Assembly: GCA_945949045.1 (NCBI GenBank) | Contig: CAMFDG010000018.1 | Span: 1 to 41,257 of the forward strand | From: an uncultured Lachnospiraceae bacterium | GTDB taxonomy: Bacteria > Bacillota > Clostridia > Lachnospirales > Lachnospiraceae | Reading direction: 5' to 3' | DNA: 41,257 bases | In this document: in pieces, positions 7,205 through 16,105 of the stretch | Layout: every line of letters starts with the position of its first letter | Numbering within the stretch: position 1 is the first letter of the stretch | Notes under the pieces: generated by a model | What the model was told of the DNA's origin: nothing | Seen by the model: only the letters and a program-made list of their open reading frames with translations | Database searches by the model: none | Made by a program: the position numbers and the translations under genes

Positions 7205-8542
7205 ATGAAAAAGAAGAAGGTTATGCCGGTATTACTGGCAGCAGCAATGACAGTGGGGATGTTTGCAGGATGTGGCAGTAATGATGCCGGTACTGCAGGC
7301 GGCAGCACACAGGGGGCACAGGGAACACAGGCAGCTGACAAGAGCAGCGGGGACGGCTCTGTTTACTACCTGAACTTCAAGCCGGAGGCAGATGAGCAGT
7401 GGCAGATTCTGGCAAGCGAGTACACCAAGGAGACCGGTGTTCCGGTAACCGTTCTTACCGCAGCATCCGGTGAATATGAGAAGACCTTAAAGTCTGAGAT
7501 GGCTAAGACCGATGCACCGACACTGTTTCAGGTAAACGGACCGGTTGGTCTGGCAAGCTGGAAGGATTACTGCTATGATCTGTCAGGAGCTGATGTTACA
7601 GGGCAGCTGACAAGTGAAGATTTCGCCCTGAAGGATGGAGATCAGACACTGGGAATTGGATATGTTATTGAGAGCTACGGAATAATTTACAACAAAGCTC
7701 TTCTTGAGAAGGCAGGCTACACAGCAGCAGATATTACAAATTTTGCAAGCTTAAAGAAGGTGGCTGAGGATATTACCGCTCGTAAGGATGAGCTTGGATT
7801 CTCTGCATTTACATCCGCAGGTATGGATGGTTCTTCCGACTGGAGATTTAAGACACACCTTGCAAATCTTCCGATTTACTACGAGTATAAGGCAGATGGC
7901 ATCGACAATACAGATGCAATCAAGGGTACATATCTTGACAATTATCGTCAGATCTGGGATCTGTACATCAACAATGCAACCTGTGATCCGAAGCTTCTGT
8001 CTACAAAGACAGGTGATGATGCAGTAGCAGAATTTGCAACTGAGGAAGCTGTTTTCTATCAGAATGGTACATGGGCATACAATGATGTTAAGGATCTTGG
8101 CGACGATAACCTTGGTTTACTTCCAATCTATATCGGTGTTGACGGCGAGGAGAATCAGGGTATCTGTACCGGTACAGAGAACTACTGGTGTGTAAATAAG
8201 AATGCTGCTCCTGAAGATATTCAGGCAACACTTGATTTCATGAACTGGTGTGTAACCTCTGAGACAGGTGTCAACGCAATGTGCAAGGATATGGGCTTTG
8301 TAATCCCGTTTAAGTCTAACCTTGATTCTGAGAATGTATTAGTAAACGCAGCAAACGATTATCTTGATGCAGGAAAGACTCCTGTAACCTGGAACTTCAC
8401 AACCATGCCATCTGAGGAGTGGAAGAACGGTGTTGGTTCTGCACTGACCGCATACGCAGCTGATCAGTCTGATGCAAATTGGGATGCGGTAAAGAAGGCC
8501 TTTGTTGAGGGCTGGGCAACAGAAGCAGCAGCAGCGAAATAA
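7205..8542 (+). CDS. Sugar ABC transporter substrate-binding lipoprotein, probably alpha-glucan oligosaccharides
   Basis: A 445-residue family 1 solute-binding protein anchored to the outer face of the membrane. The N-terminus has five basic residues, a hydrophobic core and lipobox Phe-Ala-Gly-Cys with Cys23. A Gly/Ser/Thr/Gln-rich linker follows (about 24-50), then the mature domain with typical segments such as ESYGIIYNKALLEKAGY (near 155-172). The ATG at 7205 follows GGCGAGG at good spacing. Two permease genes and malQ follow in the same direction with short gaps, so malto-oligosaccharides or related alpha-glucosides are the likely cargo; this is inferred from malQ, not from binding residues. 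Codon choice looks like that of a highly expressed gene. No ATPase gene is nearby. Confidence 0.9.
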   Translation: MKKKKVMPVLLAAAMTVGMFAGCGSNDAGTAGGSTQGAQGTQAADKSSGDGSVYYLNFKPEADEQWQILASEYTKETGVPVTVLTAASGEYEKTLKSEMAKTDAPTLFQVNGPVGLASWKDYCYDLSGADVTGQLTSEDFALKDGDQTLGIGYVIESYGIIYNKALLEKAGYTAADITNFASLKKVAEDITARKDELGFSAFTSAGMDGSSDWRFKTHLANLPIYYEYKADGIDNTDAIKGTYLDNYRQIWDLYINNATCDPKLLSTKTGDDAVAEFATEEAVFYQNGTWAYNDVKDLGDDNLGLLPIYIGVDGEENQGICTGTENYWCVNKNAAPEDIQATLDFMNWCVTSETGVNAMCKDMGFVIPFKSNLDSENVLVNAANDYLDAGKTPVTWNFTTMPSEEWKNGVGSALTAYAADQSDANWDAVKKAFVEGWATEAAAAK

Positions 8543-8574
8543 ATTCACTTTGGAAGAAAGAAGGGGGCATTTTT

Positions 8575-9417
8575 GTGGAAAAGGGTATGAAACGTTATAT
8601 GCCACTGTTCGTACTGCCAACACTGTGTGCATTTATTTTAGGTTTTATTCTCCCGTTTATCATGGGAGTGGGACTTTCCTTCTGTAAGTTTACAACCGTT
8701 ACAGATGCGAAGTTTGTTGGCTTCTCCAATTACATAAAGGCACTGCAGGATACGGTATTCCGCCATTCCTTCTGGTATACGGCACTGTTTACGGTCGTTT
8801 CCCTTCTGGTCATCAATGTCATTGCATTTGCACTTGCAATGGCATTGACCCAGAAGATGCGCGGAACCAATATTTTCCGTACGATCTTTTTTATGCCGAA
8901 CCTGATCGGAGGTATCGTACTTGGTTATATCTGGCAGCTGATCTTTAATGGTATTCTTGCAAAATACAGTACGGCACTGGCACTCAATGAATGGTATGGA
9001 TTCTGGGGATTGATTATCCTCGTAAGCTGGCAGCAAATTGGTTATATGATGATCATCTATATTGCCGGACTTCAGGCAATTCCGGGTGATGTGCTGGAGG
9101 CGGCACAGATTGACGGAGCAACCGGCTGGCAGAGACTTTGGAAGGTAACAGTTCCAATGATGATGCCATCCATTACGATCTGTTCTTTCCTGTCAGTAAC
9201 AAATGGATTTAAGCTCTTTGATCAGAACCTTTCTCTTACGGCTGGTGAACCGGGAAAGATGTCAGAAATGATGGCATTAAATATCTACAATACGTTCTAT
9301 GGCCGTACCGGATGGGAAGGTGTCGGACAGGCAAAAGCAGTGCTGTTCTTTATCTTAGTTGTGATCATCGGTGTTCTCCAATTACGGGCAACACGTTCGA
9401 AGGAGGTGCAGCAGTAA
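8575..9417 (+). CDS. Sugar ABC transporter permease (MalF/UgpA type)
   Basis: A 280-residue integral membrane protein with about six hydrophobic segments. The binding-protein-dependent permease EAA motif appears as LEAAQIDGATGWQRLWKVTVP (near 177-197), which docks the cytoplasmic ATPase. It forms half of the membrane channel with the next gene. GTG at 8575 is taken as the start because GAAGGGGG lies seven bases upstream; an ATG at 8587 would lose only four residues and has poorer spacing. The gene begins 32 bases after the binding-protein gene, and its stop directly abuts the start of the second permease. Confidence 0.92.
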   Translation: MEKGMKRYMPLFVLPTLCAFILGFILPFIMGVGLSFCKFTTVTDAKFVGFSNYIKALQDTVFRHSFWYTALFTVVSLLVINVIAFALAMALTQKMRGTNIFRTIFFMPNLIGGIVLGYIWQLIFNGILAKYSTALALNEWYGFWGLIILVSWQQIGYMMIIYIAGLQAIPGDVLEAAQIDGATGWQRLWKVTVPMMMPSITICSFLSVTNGFKLFDQNLSLTAGEPGKMSEMMALNIYNTFYGRTGWEGVGQAKAVLFFILVVIIGVLQLRATRSKEVQQ

Positions 9418-10254
9418 ATGAAATGGAAAAGAAGATTAAGCTGGGTTGGAACTGGCTTGTTTACAATCCTGGGCATTGCTTACATTGCACCGATTTTGAT
9501 CGTGCTCATGAATTCATTCAAGAAAAAGGTATATATCAACAAGGAACCATTTACCATGCCGGCAGGCAAGACCTATGCCGGATGGGACAATTATCTTGCT
9601 GCAATCAATAAATATCAGTTGTTAAGTGCAGTAGGATGGACGGTATTTATCACGATCGGATCTGTTCTGGTCATCTTGATCTGTACGTCCATGTGTGCCT
9701 GGTATATTACCCGAGTACAGACGAAGTTCACAAAAACGCTCTACTTCCTGTGTGTATTTTCCATGGTTGTACCGTTCCAGATGGTTATGTTTACACTTTC
9801 TCTGATTGCAGACCGTACCGGTCTCAACACACCCTGGGGAATCATTATTATCTATCTGGGCTTTGGAGCCGGACTGGCGGTGTTCATGTTCTGCGGATTC
9901 GTCAAAGGGATCCCGATTGAGATTGAAGAGGCCGCAATGATTGATGGCTGTACGCCGGTTCGTACTTTCTTCAATGTGGTACTGCCGATCATGAAACCAA
10001 CCTATATTTCCGTAGGAATTCTGGAGACTATGTGGATCTGGAACGATTTCCTTCTTCCGTATCTGGTGCTGGATTTGAATAAATACAAGACGATTTCCAT
10101 TATCATCCAGTATATGAAGGGAAGCTATGGACGCGTTGACATGGGCGCAATTATGGCAGCTTTAATTATGGCGGTTATTCCGGTTATTATTTTCTATCTG
10201 TGCTGCCAGAAGCATATTATCAAGGGAGTTGCAGCAGGTGCTGTAAAGGGATAA
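9418..10254 (+). CDS. Sugar ABC transporter permease (MalG/UgpE type)
   Basis: A 278-residue membrane protein and second half of the channel. It shows about six membrane segments and the EAA motif IEEAAMIDGCTPVRTFFNVV (near 180-199) followed by LPIMKP. The start ATG follows the previous gene's TAA with no gap, and the GGAGGTGCAGCAGTA upstream supplies the ribosome binding site. Its C-terminus (GVAAGAVKG) is of the type typical for MalG-like permeases. A shared ATPase of the MsmX/UgpC type encoded elsewhere would be needed to energise the transporter. Confidence 0.93.
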   Translation: MKWKRRLSWVGTGLFTILGIAYIAPILIVLMNSFKKKVYINKEPFTMPAGKTYAGWDNYLAAINKYQLLSAVGWTVFITIGSVLVILICTSMCAWYITRVQTKFTKTLYFLCVFSMVVPFQMVMFTLSLIADRTGLNTPWGIIIIYLGFGAGLAVFMFCGFVKGIPIEIEEAAMIDGCTPVRTFFNVVLPIMKPTYISVGILETMWIWNDFLLPYLVLDLNKYKTISIIIQYMKGSYGRVDMGAIMAALIMAVIPVIIFYLCCQKHIIKGVAAGAVKG

Positions 10255-10279
10255 TAGAATTACTTGGAGGACAGATAGG

Positions 10280-11773
10280 ATGAGAACAAGCGGAATGCTG
10301 ATGCCGGTTTCAGCTCTGCCGGGGCCTTATGGCATTGGTTGTTTCTCGAAGGAAGCTTATCAGTTTGTTGATATGCTGAAAGAAGCCGGACAGTCCCGGT
10401 GGCAGATCCTGCCACTGGGGCCCACCGGATACGGGGATTCCCCTTACCAGTCGTTTTCGGCTTTTGCCGGGAATCCCTATTTCATCGATTTAGAGAAACT
10501 GATCGAGGATGGGCTTCTAACGAGAGAAGAATGTGATGAGGCTGATTTCGGGGACGATGAGACCGAGATCAATTACGAAAAATTATATCATACAAGATTT
10601 GAAGTTTTAAGACTTGCCTATGAGAGGGCGAAAAAGGCCGGCGTGCTGGAAAGCAGAGACTACCAGACTTTCGTTAGTCGGGAAAGCGATTGGCTGTTGG
10701 ACTACGCACTTTATATGGCTGTAAAAAATCATTTTGGAGGCGTAAGCTGGGATCAGTGGGATGAGGACATCCGGTTAAGAAAGCCGGAAGCTGTCAGACA
10801 TTACAGCGAAATGCTTCAGGACGAGATTACATTTTATGAATATCAGCAGTATTTATTTTCGGTTCAGTGGACTGCATTAAAAGCCTATGCCAACCGGAGT
10901 GGCATTCAGATTATTGGAGATATTCCGATTTATGTAGCCTTTGACAGCGCAGATACCTGGGCCGGACCACAGATGTTTCAACTGGACGAGAAAAATCGCC
11001 CCATAGGCGTTGCCGGTTGTCCGCCGGATGGATTCTCTGCCACCGGACAGCTCTGGGGAAACCCGCTGTACGACTGGGAATATCATAAGACCACCGGATA
11101 TGAATGGTGGCTGCGCCGGATTTCTTATTGTTTTCGATTATATGACATTCTTCGTATTGATCATTTCCGGGGATTTGATGAGTACTATTCTATCCCTTAC
11201 GGGGACGAAACCGCGGAGAATGGGAAATGGATGCCGGGCCCGGGAATGGATCTGTTTCGTGTGATTCAAAAGGAGCTTGGAGACCTTCCGATTATTGCGG
11301 AGGATCTGGGATTTCTGACCGACAGTGTCCGACAGCTTCTCGCGGACAGCGGTTATCCTGGAATGAAGGTGCTGCAGTTTGCATTTGACTCCCGCGAGGA
11401 CAGCGATTATCTGCCGCATCATTACACAAATAATTGTGTGGTATACACAGGAACACACGATAACGACACATTAAAGGGGTGGTTTCAAAGCATTGCCAGA
11501 CAGGATCAGTTTATGTCGTTTTTGTATCTTAATAACTGGTATACTCCTGAGGAGGAGATTCATTGGGATTTTATCTGTATGGCAATGCGAAGTGTCGCTG
11601 ATACCTGTATCATTCCGGTTCAGGATTATCTTGGACTTGGTTCTGAGGCAAGAATTAATACACCTTCCACCCTTGGTGGAAACTGGACATGGCGGATGAA
11701 GTCCGGTGCATTTACCGGAAAGCTGACCGCCAAAATAAGATCGATCACACAGCTGTGTGCGAGAATAAGCTAA
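10280..11773 (+). CDS. malQ: 4-alpha-glucanotransferase (GH77)
   Basis: A 497-residue cytoplasmic amylomaltase that disproportionates malto-oligosaccharides, feeding glucose and longer glucans into metabolism. GH77 hallmarks are visible: PLGPTGYGDSPYQSFSAFAGNPYFIDL near the N-terminus, the IGDIPIYVAFDSADTW segment, the nucleophile region ILRIDHFRGFDEYY (Asp in RIDHFRG), the acid/base region PIIAEDLGFLT (Glu) and a THDNDT segment. Length is normal for bacterial MalQ. The start has TTGGAGGACAGATAGG upstream and lies 25 bases after the permease stop, so the gene is the last of the transporter operon. It is the main argument for an alpha-glucan substrate of that transporter. Confidence 0.96.
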   Translation: MRTSGMLMPVSALPGPYGIGCFSKEAYQFVDMLKEAGQSRWQILPLGPTGYGDSPYQSFSAFAGNPYFIDLEKLIEDGLLTREECDEADFGDDETEINYEKLYHTRFEVLRLAYERAKKAGVLESRDYQTFVSRESDWLLDYALYMAVKNHFGGVSWDQWDEDIRLRKPEAVRHYSEMLQDEITFYEYQQYLFSVQWTALKAYANRSGIQIIGDIPIYVAFDSADTWAGPQMFQLDEKNRPIGVAGCPPDGFSATGQLWGNPLYDWEYHKTTGYEWWLRRISYCFRLYDILRIDHFRGFDEYYSIPYGDETAENGKWMPGPGMDLFRVIQKELGDLPIIAEDLGFLTDSVRQLLADSGYPGMKVLQFAFDSREDSDYLPHHYTNNCVVYTGTHDNDTLKGWFQSIARQDQFMSFLYLNNWYTPEEEIHWDFICMAMRSVADTCIIPVQDYLGLGSEARINTPSTLGGNWTWRMKSGAFTGKLTAKIRSITQLCARIS

Positions 11774-11805
11774 TCCCCTTTTTATTTCATACATTTTTTC
11801 TTCTA

Positions 11806-11854
11806 AGGCTCCGTCGATGCAAAGTAATAATGCGTCGGCGGAGCCTCATTTTTG
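11806..11854 (+). terminator. Intrinsic terminator after malQ
   Basis: AGGCTCCGTCGATGCA and TGCGTCGGCGGAGCCT pair as a long GC-rich stem (with G-U pairs in the middle) around an AAGTAATAA loop. CATTTTTG follows, giving a U run. It closes the transporter-malQ operon. Confidence 0.8.
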
Positions 11855-11855
11855 C

Positions 11856-11884
11856 TTGTATTAATCCTATATTCTGCGTATAAT
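11856..11884 (+). promoter_or_regulatory. Sigma-A promoter for the polyphosphate kinase gene
   Basis: TTGTAT (11856-11861) and TATAAT (11879-11884) are separated by exactly 17 bases. Expected start is near 11891, giving an 85-base leader before the ATG at 11977. Confidence 0.65.
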
Positions 11885-11976
11885 AAAAATCAAAGGTAAC
11901 GAACTGTGAAAGAACACATTTGGGGGGCAAATCGTGTTTCATGTTGTATGGATGTTCAATGGGAGGAGGTACGCAT

Positions 11977-13446
11977 ATGTTAGAAAACTGGAGTAAACCG
12001 CAGAAACCGGATGACGGGCAGCTGGAGGAGCGAATTAAGGCTGCCAGAGAGAAACTTTCTGCACAGCAGATGAAGATCAAGGAGCACAAGCTTCCGGTGC
12101 TGGTGCTGTTTGAAGGATGGGGGACAGCCGGCAAAGGAAGTGTGCTTGGCAAAGTAATCCGCAATATCGATCCGCGCTTTTTCAAGGTGGCGGCTATGGA
12201 TGTGCCGACGGAGGAGGAAAAGCGCAAGCCGTTTCTTTACCGGTACTTTGTGAAGATTCCGGAACAGGGTAAATTTATGTTCTTAGATTCCGGCTGGATG
12301 GACGAGGTGACGCAGGACTGTTTGAAGGGCAGGCTCACAGATCTGGATTACAAGAAAAAGATCGAGAGCATCCGGCGCTTTGAGAGGCAGCTGACGGACA
12401 ACGGATATCTGGTCATGAAATTCTTTTTCCAGATCAGTCAGAAGGAGCAGAAAAGACGGATCGATGTGCTGAAGGAAAATAAGGATACTGCGTGGCGGGT
12501 AAGTAAGAAGGATGAATGGCAGAACAAGCATTACAGTGAATGCATGGAGGTGTTTGACCGTTATCTGAACGATACCAATGCACCGGCGGATCCCTGGTAT
12601 CTGATTGATGCAAAGAATAAGAAATGGGCAGAGCTGCAGGTACTGGAGACTTTGGTGAGCGGTATTGACACCGCCCTTAAGAACAGTGAACTGGCAGTTC
12701 CGTTACTACAGAATGTCTTTCCGCTTCAGAAGATCCCGAAGCTTGCAGACATCCGTCTGGACAAGACACTGACGGAGGAGGAATACCGGAAGGAACTTCA
12801 TGAACTGCAGGGAAGGCTCGGAGAACTCCACAATAAGCTCTACCGTAAGAAGGTTCCGGTCATCATCGCCTATGAGGGGTGGGATGCTGCCGGAAAGGGC
12901 GGTAATATCAAGCGGATCACGGAAGCTTTGGATCCCCGCGGCTTTGAGGTGCACCCCATTGCAAGTCCGGAACCCCATGAGAAGGCGAGACATTATCTGT
13001 GGCGTTTCTGGAACCGGCTGCCGAAGACCGGTCATATCGCAATTTTTGACCGTACCTGGTACGGAAGAGTCATGGTGGAACGCCTGGAGGGCTTCTGCAG
13101 TGAAAATGAGTGGCAGAGAGCTTATAATGAGATCAATGAATTCGAGAAGGAACTGTCCGACTGGGGAGCGGTCATTGTAAAGTTCTGGGTACAGATCGAT
13201 AAGGATACCCAGCTGGCACGTTTTACGGATCGGCAGAATACCCCGGAGAAGCAGTGGAAAATCACCGACGAGGACTGGCGCAACCGGGAGAAGTGGGATC
13301 TGTATGAGGGGGCGGTCAACGAGATGCTCCAGAAGACCAATACCGCCTATGCACCCTGGCATGTGCTGGAATCCAACGATAAGAAGTATGCCAGAATCAA
13401 GGCGCTGAAAATTGTAATCAAGGCGATTGAGGAGGCATTGAAATAA
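11977..13446 (+). CDS. pap: Tandem-domain polyphosphate kinase 2 family protein (polyphosphate:AMP phosphotransferase type)
   Basis: A 489-residue protein built from two PPK2 P-loop domains. The first (about 40-245) has Walker A FEGWGTAGKGS (near 45-55). The second (about 285-489) has YEGWDAAGKGG near 299-309 and the lid-type segment FDRTWYGRVMVERLEG near 357-372. In the first domain the matching segment reads FLDSGWMDEV, so the Asp-Arg of the active domain is degraded there. This arrangement is known for class II PPK2 enzymes, which phosphorylate AMP with polyphosphate and in which only the second domain is catalytic. GGGAGGAGG lies seven bases before the ATG at 11977, which favours it over an upstream in-frame ATG at 11920. 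A separate promoter and the malQ terminator make it its own unit. Confidence 0.88.
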   Translation: MLENWSKPQKPDDGQLEERIKAAREKLSAQQMKIKEHKLPVLVLFEGWGTAGKGSVLGKVIRNIDPRFFKVAAMDVPTEEEKRKPFLYRYFVKIPEQGKFMFLDSGWMDEVTQDCLKGRLTDLDYKKKIESIRRFERQLTDNGYLVMKFFFQISQKEQKRRIDVLKENKDTAWRVSKKDEWQNKHYSECMEVFDRYLNDTNAPADPWYLIDAKNKKWAELQVLETLVSGIDTALKNSELAVPLLQNVFPLQKIPKLADIRLDKTLTEEEYRKELHELQGRLGELHNKLYRKKVPVIIAYEGWDAAGKGGNIKRITEALDPRGFEVHPIASPEPHEKARHYLWRFWNRLPKTGHIAIFDRTWYGRVMVERLEGFCSENEWQRAYNEINEFEKELSDWGAVIVKFWVQIDKDTQLARFTDRQNTPEKQWKITDEDWRNREKWDLYEGAVNEMLQKTNTAYAPWHVLESNDKKYARIKALKIVIKAIEEALK

Positions 13447-13486
13447 AGCAGCTGATTACTCAGGCAGGATAAAAGATACTGTCAGG

Positions 13487-13527
13487 CGTCGGCCCTTCGC
13501 CGAAGGCGAACTATGCATGGGCCGATG
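13487..13527 (+). other. Structured GC-rich hairpin in the ptsI leader
   Basis: Nested arms TCGGCCC (13489-13495) with GGGCCGA (13519-13525), and TTCGCC with GGCGAA (13496-13510) around GAA, form a strong stem with an eight-base bulge on one side. No U run follows, so it is not a typical terminator. It lies 22 bases upstream of the enzyme I start and could be an RNA-processing or regulatory structure, or a small repeat. Function unknown. Confidence 0.45.
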
Positions 13528-13548
13528 TTCGAACGATAAGGAAAGAAT

Positions 13549-15177
13549 ATGGAATTAACAGGGAAATGTGTATGTGCCGGAATTGCCATCGGAAAGATTG
13601 CGGTTTATCAAAAGTCGGTATCAGCTGTGGAACGCAGAGAAATAGCAGATCCCGACGCGGAGCTGCTTCGTTTTGAAAAGGCTTGCACAAAGGCAGAGGA
13701 GGAACTTCAGGAACTTCATGATATGGCGTTGAAGCAGGTTGGAGAGCAGCAGGCTGCCATTTTTGAGGTGCATCAGATGCTTCTGCAGGATGAAAGCTTT
13801 GTTCAGTCAATTACAGGCAGGATCCGTGGGGAAAAAGAAAATGCAGAGTATGCGGTAACCAGGATTGGGGAGGCCTTTGCGGCGATGTTTGCGGGGATGG
13901 ATGATGATTCTATGCGGGCCCGCTCTGCGGATATTATGGATGTTTCAAACCGGCTTGTCCGGATTCTTGCGGGATGGTCGGAAGAGAGAACGGATTTCGC
14001 AGAACCGGTGATTCTGCTGGCAGATGATCTTGCACCCAGCGAAACCGTGCAGCTGGATAAATCCAAAATTTTATCCTTTGTCACCAGACATGGCTCGGTA
14101 AATTCCCATACAGCGATTCTGGCACGAACCATGAACATTCCGGCGTTGATTGGGGTGGATTTTCCGGAAGATGCAGAAGGAAAATCCGCCATCGTCGATG
14201 CTGCGGAGGGAAAGCTTGTGATTGATCCGGAGATTTCCGTGCTTTGTGCCTATCAGGAGAAGCAGAAAAAAGCAGATGCACAGAAACACCTTCTGCAGAA
14301 ACTGAAGGGAAAAGAAAACATTACGCTGGATGGAAAGAAAATCGATCTCTATGCCAATATCGGCGGCGTTTCCGATGTGGCAGATGTCCTTGCCAATGAT
14401 GCCGGTGGAATCGGTCTGTTTCGAAGTGAATTCTTATACCTTGGAACGGATCATTATCCCGGCGAGGAGGACCAGTTTCATGCCTATCGTACGGTTGCCG
14501 AAATGATGGCAGGAAAGAAAGTGATTATCCGCACCATAGATATCGGGGCCGATAAACAGGCAGATTATTTCAAACTGGACAAGGAAAACAATCCGGCCAT
14601 GGGATACCGTGCTATCCGCATCTGCCTGGACCGGCAGGATATCTTTAAGACGCAGCTTCGCGCACTGTACCGTGCCAGCTATTACGGTAATGTCTCTATC
14701 ATGTTTCCGATGATCATCTCAGTTTCTGAGGTGAAGCAGATCAAAAAGATTATCGGAGAGGTTCAGGAAGAATTGGATAAGGAGAACATTCCCTACAAAA
14801 AGGATGTGGAGATCGGCATCATGATCGAGACGCCGGCAGCCGTCATGATCAGCGATGAGCTGGCGCAAGAAGTGGATTTCTTCTCCATCGGGACCAATGA
14901 TCTGACTCAGTACACGCTGGCGATTGACAGGCAGAATCTGAAGCTGGACAACATCTATGATCCGCATCATCCGGCCATTCTTAAGATGCTTCAGATGGTG
15001 GTGGAAAACGGACATAAGGGCGGCTGCCGGGTTGGAATCTGTGGCGAGCTGGCAGGAGATACCACACTGACAGAGACCTTTCTTAAAATGGGCATTGACG
15101 AGTTGTCTGTAAGTCCGTTCATGGTACTTAGGGTAAGAGATCAGATCCGGAAAACGGATACAGGGCGGGTAGAGTAG
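13549..15177 (+). CDS. ptsI: Phosphoenolpyruvate-protein phosphotransferase (PTS enzyme I)
   Basis: A 542-residue cytoplasmic enzyme that takes phosphate from phosphoenolpyruvate and passes it to HPr. The N-terminal domain carries phospho-His187 in GSVNSHTAILART. The PEP-binding barrel shows GGIGLFRSEFLYLG, NPAMGYRAIRICLDR, IMIETPAAVMI, FFSIGTNDLTQYTLAIDR and the catalytic Cys498 in VGICGELAGD. It is shorter than the usual 570-575 residues, mostly at the C-terminus after the last conserved segment. The ATG at 13549 has AAGGAAAG upstream. HPr is not adjacent; an HPr-like gene with an altered active site lies 22 kb away at 37.6 kb. It could also serve regulation rather than bulk sugar uptake. 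Confidence 0.95.
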   Translation: MELTGKCVCAGIAIGKIAVYQKSVSAVERREIADPDAELLRFEKACTKAEEELQELHDMALKQVGEQQAAIFEVHQMLLQDESFVQSITGRIRGEKENAEYAVTRIGEAFAAMFAGMDDDSMRARSADIMDVSNRLVRILAGWSEERTDFAEPVILLADDLAPSETVQLDKSKILSFVTRHGSVNSHTAILARTMNIPALIGVDFPEDAEGKSAIVDAAEGKLVIDPEISVLCAYQEKQKKADAQKHLLQKLKGKENITLDGKKIDLYANIGGVSDVADVLANDAGGIGLFRSEFLYLGTDHYPGEEDQFHAYRTVAEMMAGKKVIIRTIDIGADKQADYFKLDKENNPAMGYRAIRICLDRQDIFKTQLRALYRASYYGNVSIMFPMIISVSEVKQIKKIIGEVQEELDKENIPYKKDVEIGIMIETPAAVMISDELAQEVDFFSIGTNDLTQYTLAIDRQNLKLDNIYDPHHPAILKMLQMVVENGHKGGCRVGICGELAGDTTLTETFLKMGIDELSVSPFMVLRVRDQIRKTDTGRVE

Positions 15178-15460
15178 AATGAATTCCCTGAATGAAACCA
15201 AAGCAAGTGGAACTTTGGGCATATAGAAGAAAATCAAAAACGTACTGCCCATTTTACGTCTGTTTTTTGCCTGAAATATGATGTCTTGGGCGTGGAGAGC
15301 AGATTATTTGCCTATACGCCCGATTACACGATTTTGAGATCATATTTAGCTGGAAAATGGATGTGGGAAAACTATTTTATGATTGTACGCCCAATTATCA
15401 TCATTCTGGTTTTTCCAAAATACAAACGGAAAGTTATCAGGATCTACCATGACATAGAAA
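15178..15460 (+). other. Noncoding stretch after ptsI
   Basis: No convincing gene is seen. A 74-codon open frame (15286-15510) runs through a terminator and resembles no family I know. The stretch has three short related words, GGGCGT near 15288, TACGCCCGATTA near 15316 and TACGCCCAATTA near 15389; the first could pair with either of the others. These may be remnants of a structured RNA or of decayed DNA. Confidence 0.4.
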
Positions 15461-15490
15461 AGGGAGACCACATCGTGGCCTCCCTTTTTT
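15461..15490. terminator. Bidirectional intrinsic terminator
   Basis: AGGGAG-A-CCAC and GTGG-C-CTCCCT form a stem around ATC. On the plus strand TTTTTT follows; on the minus strand a shorter TTTTC follows. It abuts the stop codon of the minus-strand gene fragment at 15490, so it probably served that gene and may now also end transcription from ptsI. Confidence 0.8.
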
Positions 15491-15645
15491 CAGATCTTCA
15501 AATAATTTAAGGTTCCCGCCGGGGCTCCCGTGCCCTTTTCCAGCAGGGAAATCAGTCCGGCGATGGTATCCTCCACGTCATTGTCGCTGGCCGGCAGCAG
15601 TGATCGGTCCAGTTTGATGGTAAGTACGATCAGAACAATCTCCGC
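15490..15645 (-). pseudogene. 3' fragment of an unidentified minus-strand gene
   Basis: On the minus strand an open frame ends with TGA at 15490-15492, directly next to a terminator. It reads Glu-Ile-Val-Leu-Ile-Val-Leu-Thr-Ile-Lys-Leu-Asp-Arg and later SLLEKGTGAPAGTLNYLKI. It has amphipathic, protein-like composition and a natural end, but no start: at about 15645 it runs into the complement of an AMP-binding enzyme gene. I do not recognise the family. It looks like the last 50 residues of a gene whose 5' part has been removed. Confidence 0.5.
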
Positions 15646-16033
15646 GGAGACATTGCAGGACGGCTGGCTGAATACCGGGGATCTGGGTTATGTGGATGAG
15701 GATGGTTATGTACATCTGACGGGCCGGAAGAAGAACCTGATCATTACGAAGAATGGCGAGAATGTTTCTCCGGAGGAAATTGAGAATAAGCTCAGTGAGA
15801 ACCGCCTGGTACAGGAAATCTTAGTCCGAGAGAGTGAAGGCGTCATCGAGGCAGAGATCTTCCCGGATTACGAATACGTTAAGAAGAAACATATCAAGGA
15901 TGTACAGGCTAAGCTGCAGGAGATCATTGATGCCTTTAATCAGACAGTACCGGCCTACAAGAAGGTCTACCGCCTGAAGGTGAGAGATACAGAATTTGAA
16001 AAGACCCCATCCAAGAAAATTAAGAGATTTTAA
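15643..16033 (+). pseudogene. 3' fragment of an AMP-binding (acyl-CoA synthetase-like) gene
   Basis: About 130 residues match the C-terminal part of the adenylate-forming ligase superfamily. Visible are DGWLNTGDLGYVDEDGYVHL (A8 hinge region, with the conserved Thr-Gly-Asp), GRKKNLIITKNGENVSPEEI (with Asn and Gly of the hinge motif), and the terminal TPSKKIKRF, where the family usually has a catalytic Lys. The A3 and A5 motifs and the whole large domain (about 400 residues) are missing. Similarity begins abruptly at AETLQDGW, near 15645, and codes without a start or ribosome binding site. The frame is open upstream to 15530, but that part is the complement of the preceding fragment. It is non-functional as it stands unless the break is an assembly artefact. 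Confidence 0.85.
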
Positions 16034-16072
16034 AGATTTTCAAGAACCATGGAAATGAGAGTCCTTCTGTGC

Positions 16073-16078
16073 TATAAT
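16073..16078 (+). promoter_or_regulatory. -10 element for the small secreted protein gene
   Basis: TATAAT at 16073-16078, 28 bases upstream of the ATG at 16106. No good -35 hexamer is seen at the usual distance. Confidence 0.4.
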
Positions 16079-16105
16079 TGAAAAAAATGTATGGAGGTCA
16101 TGTGT

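Noticed and set aside
12000-12700. The first PPK2 domain as a decayed gene fused to a second one
   Set aside because: Tandem domains with a degenerate first half are the normal design of class II polyphosphate:AMP phosphotransferases.
15286-15510. 74-codon open frame after ptsI
   Set aside because: It runs through a strong terminator, has no ribosome binding site, and resembles no known protein.
845-15650. A simple inversion between the two gene scars
   Set aside because: Turning the segment round joins CPCC to the unidentified gene end and sdaAA to the ligase end, neither of which restores a known gene.
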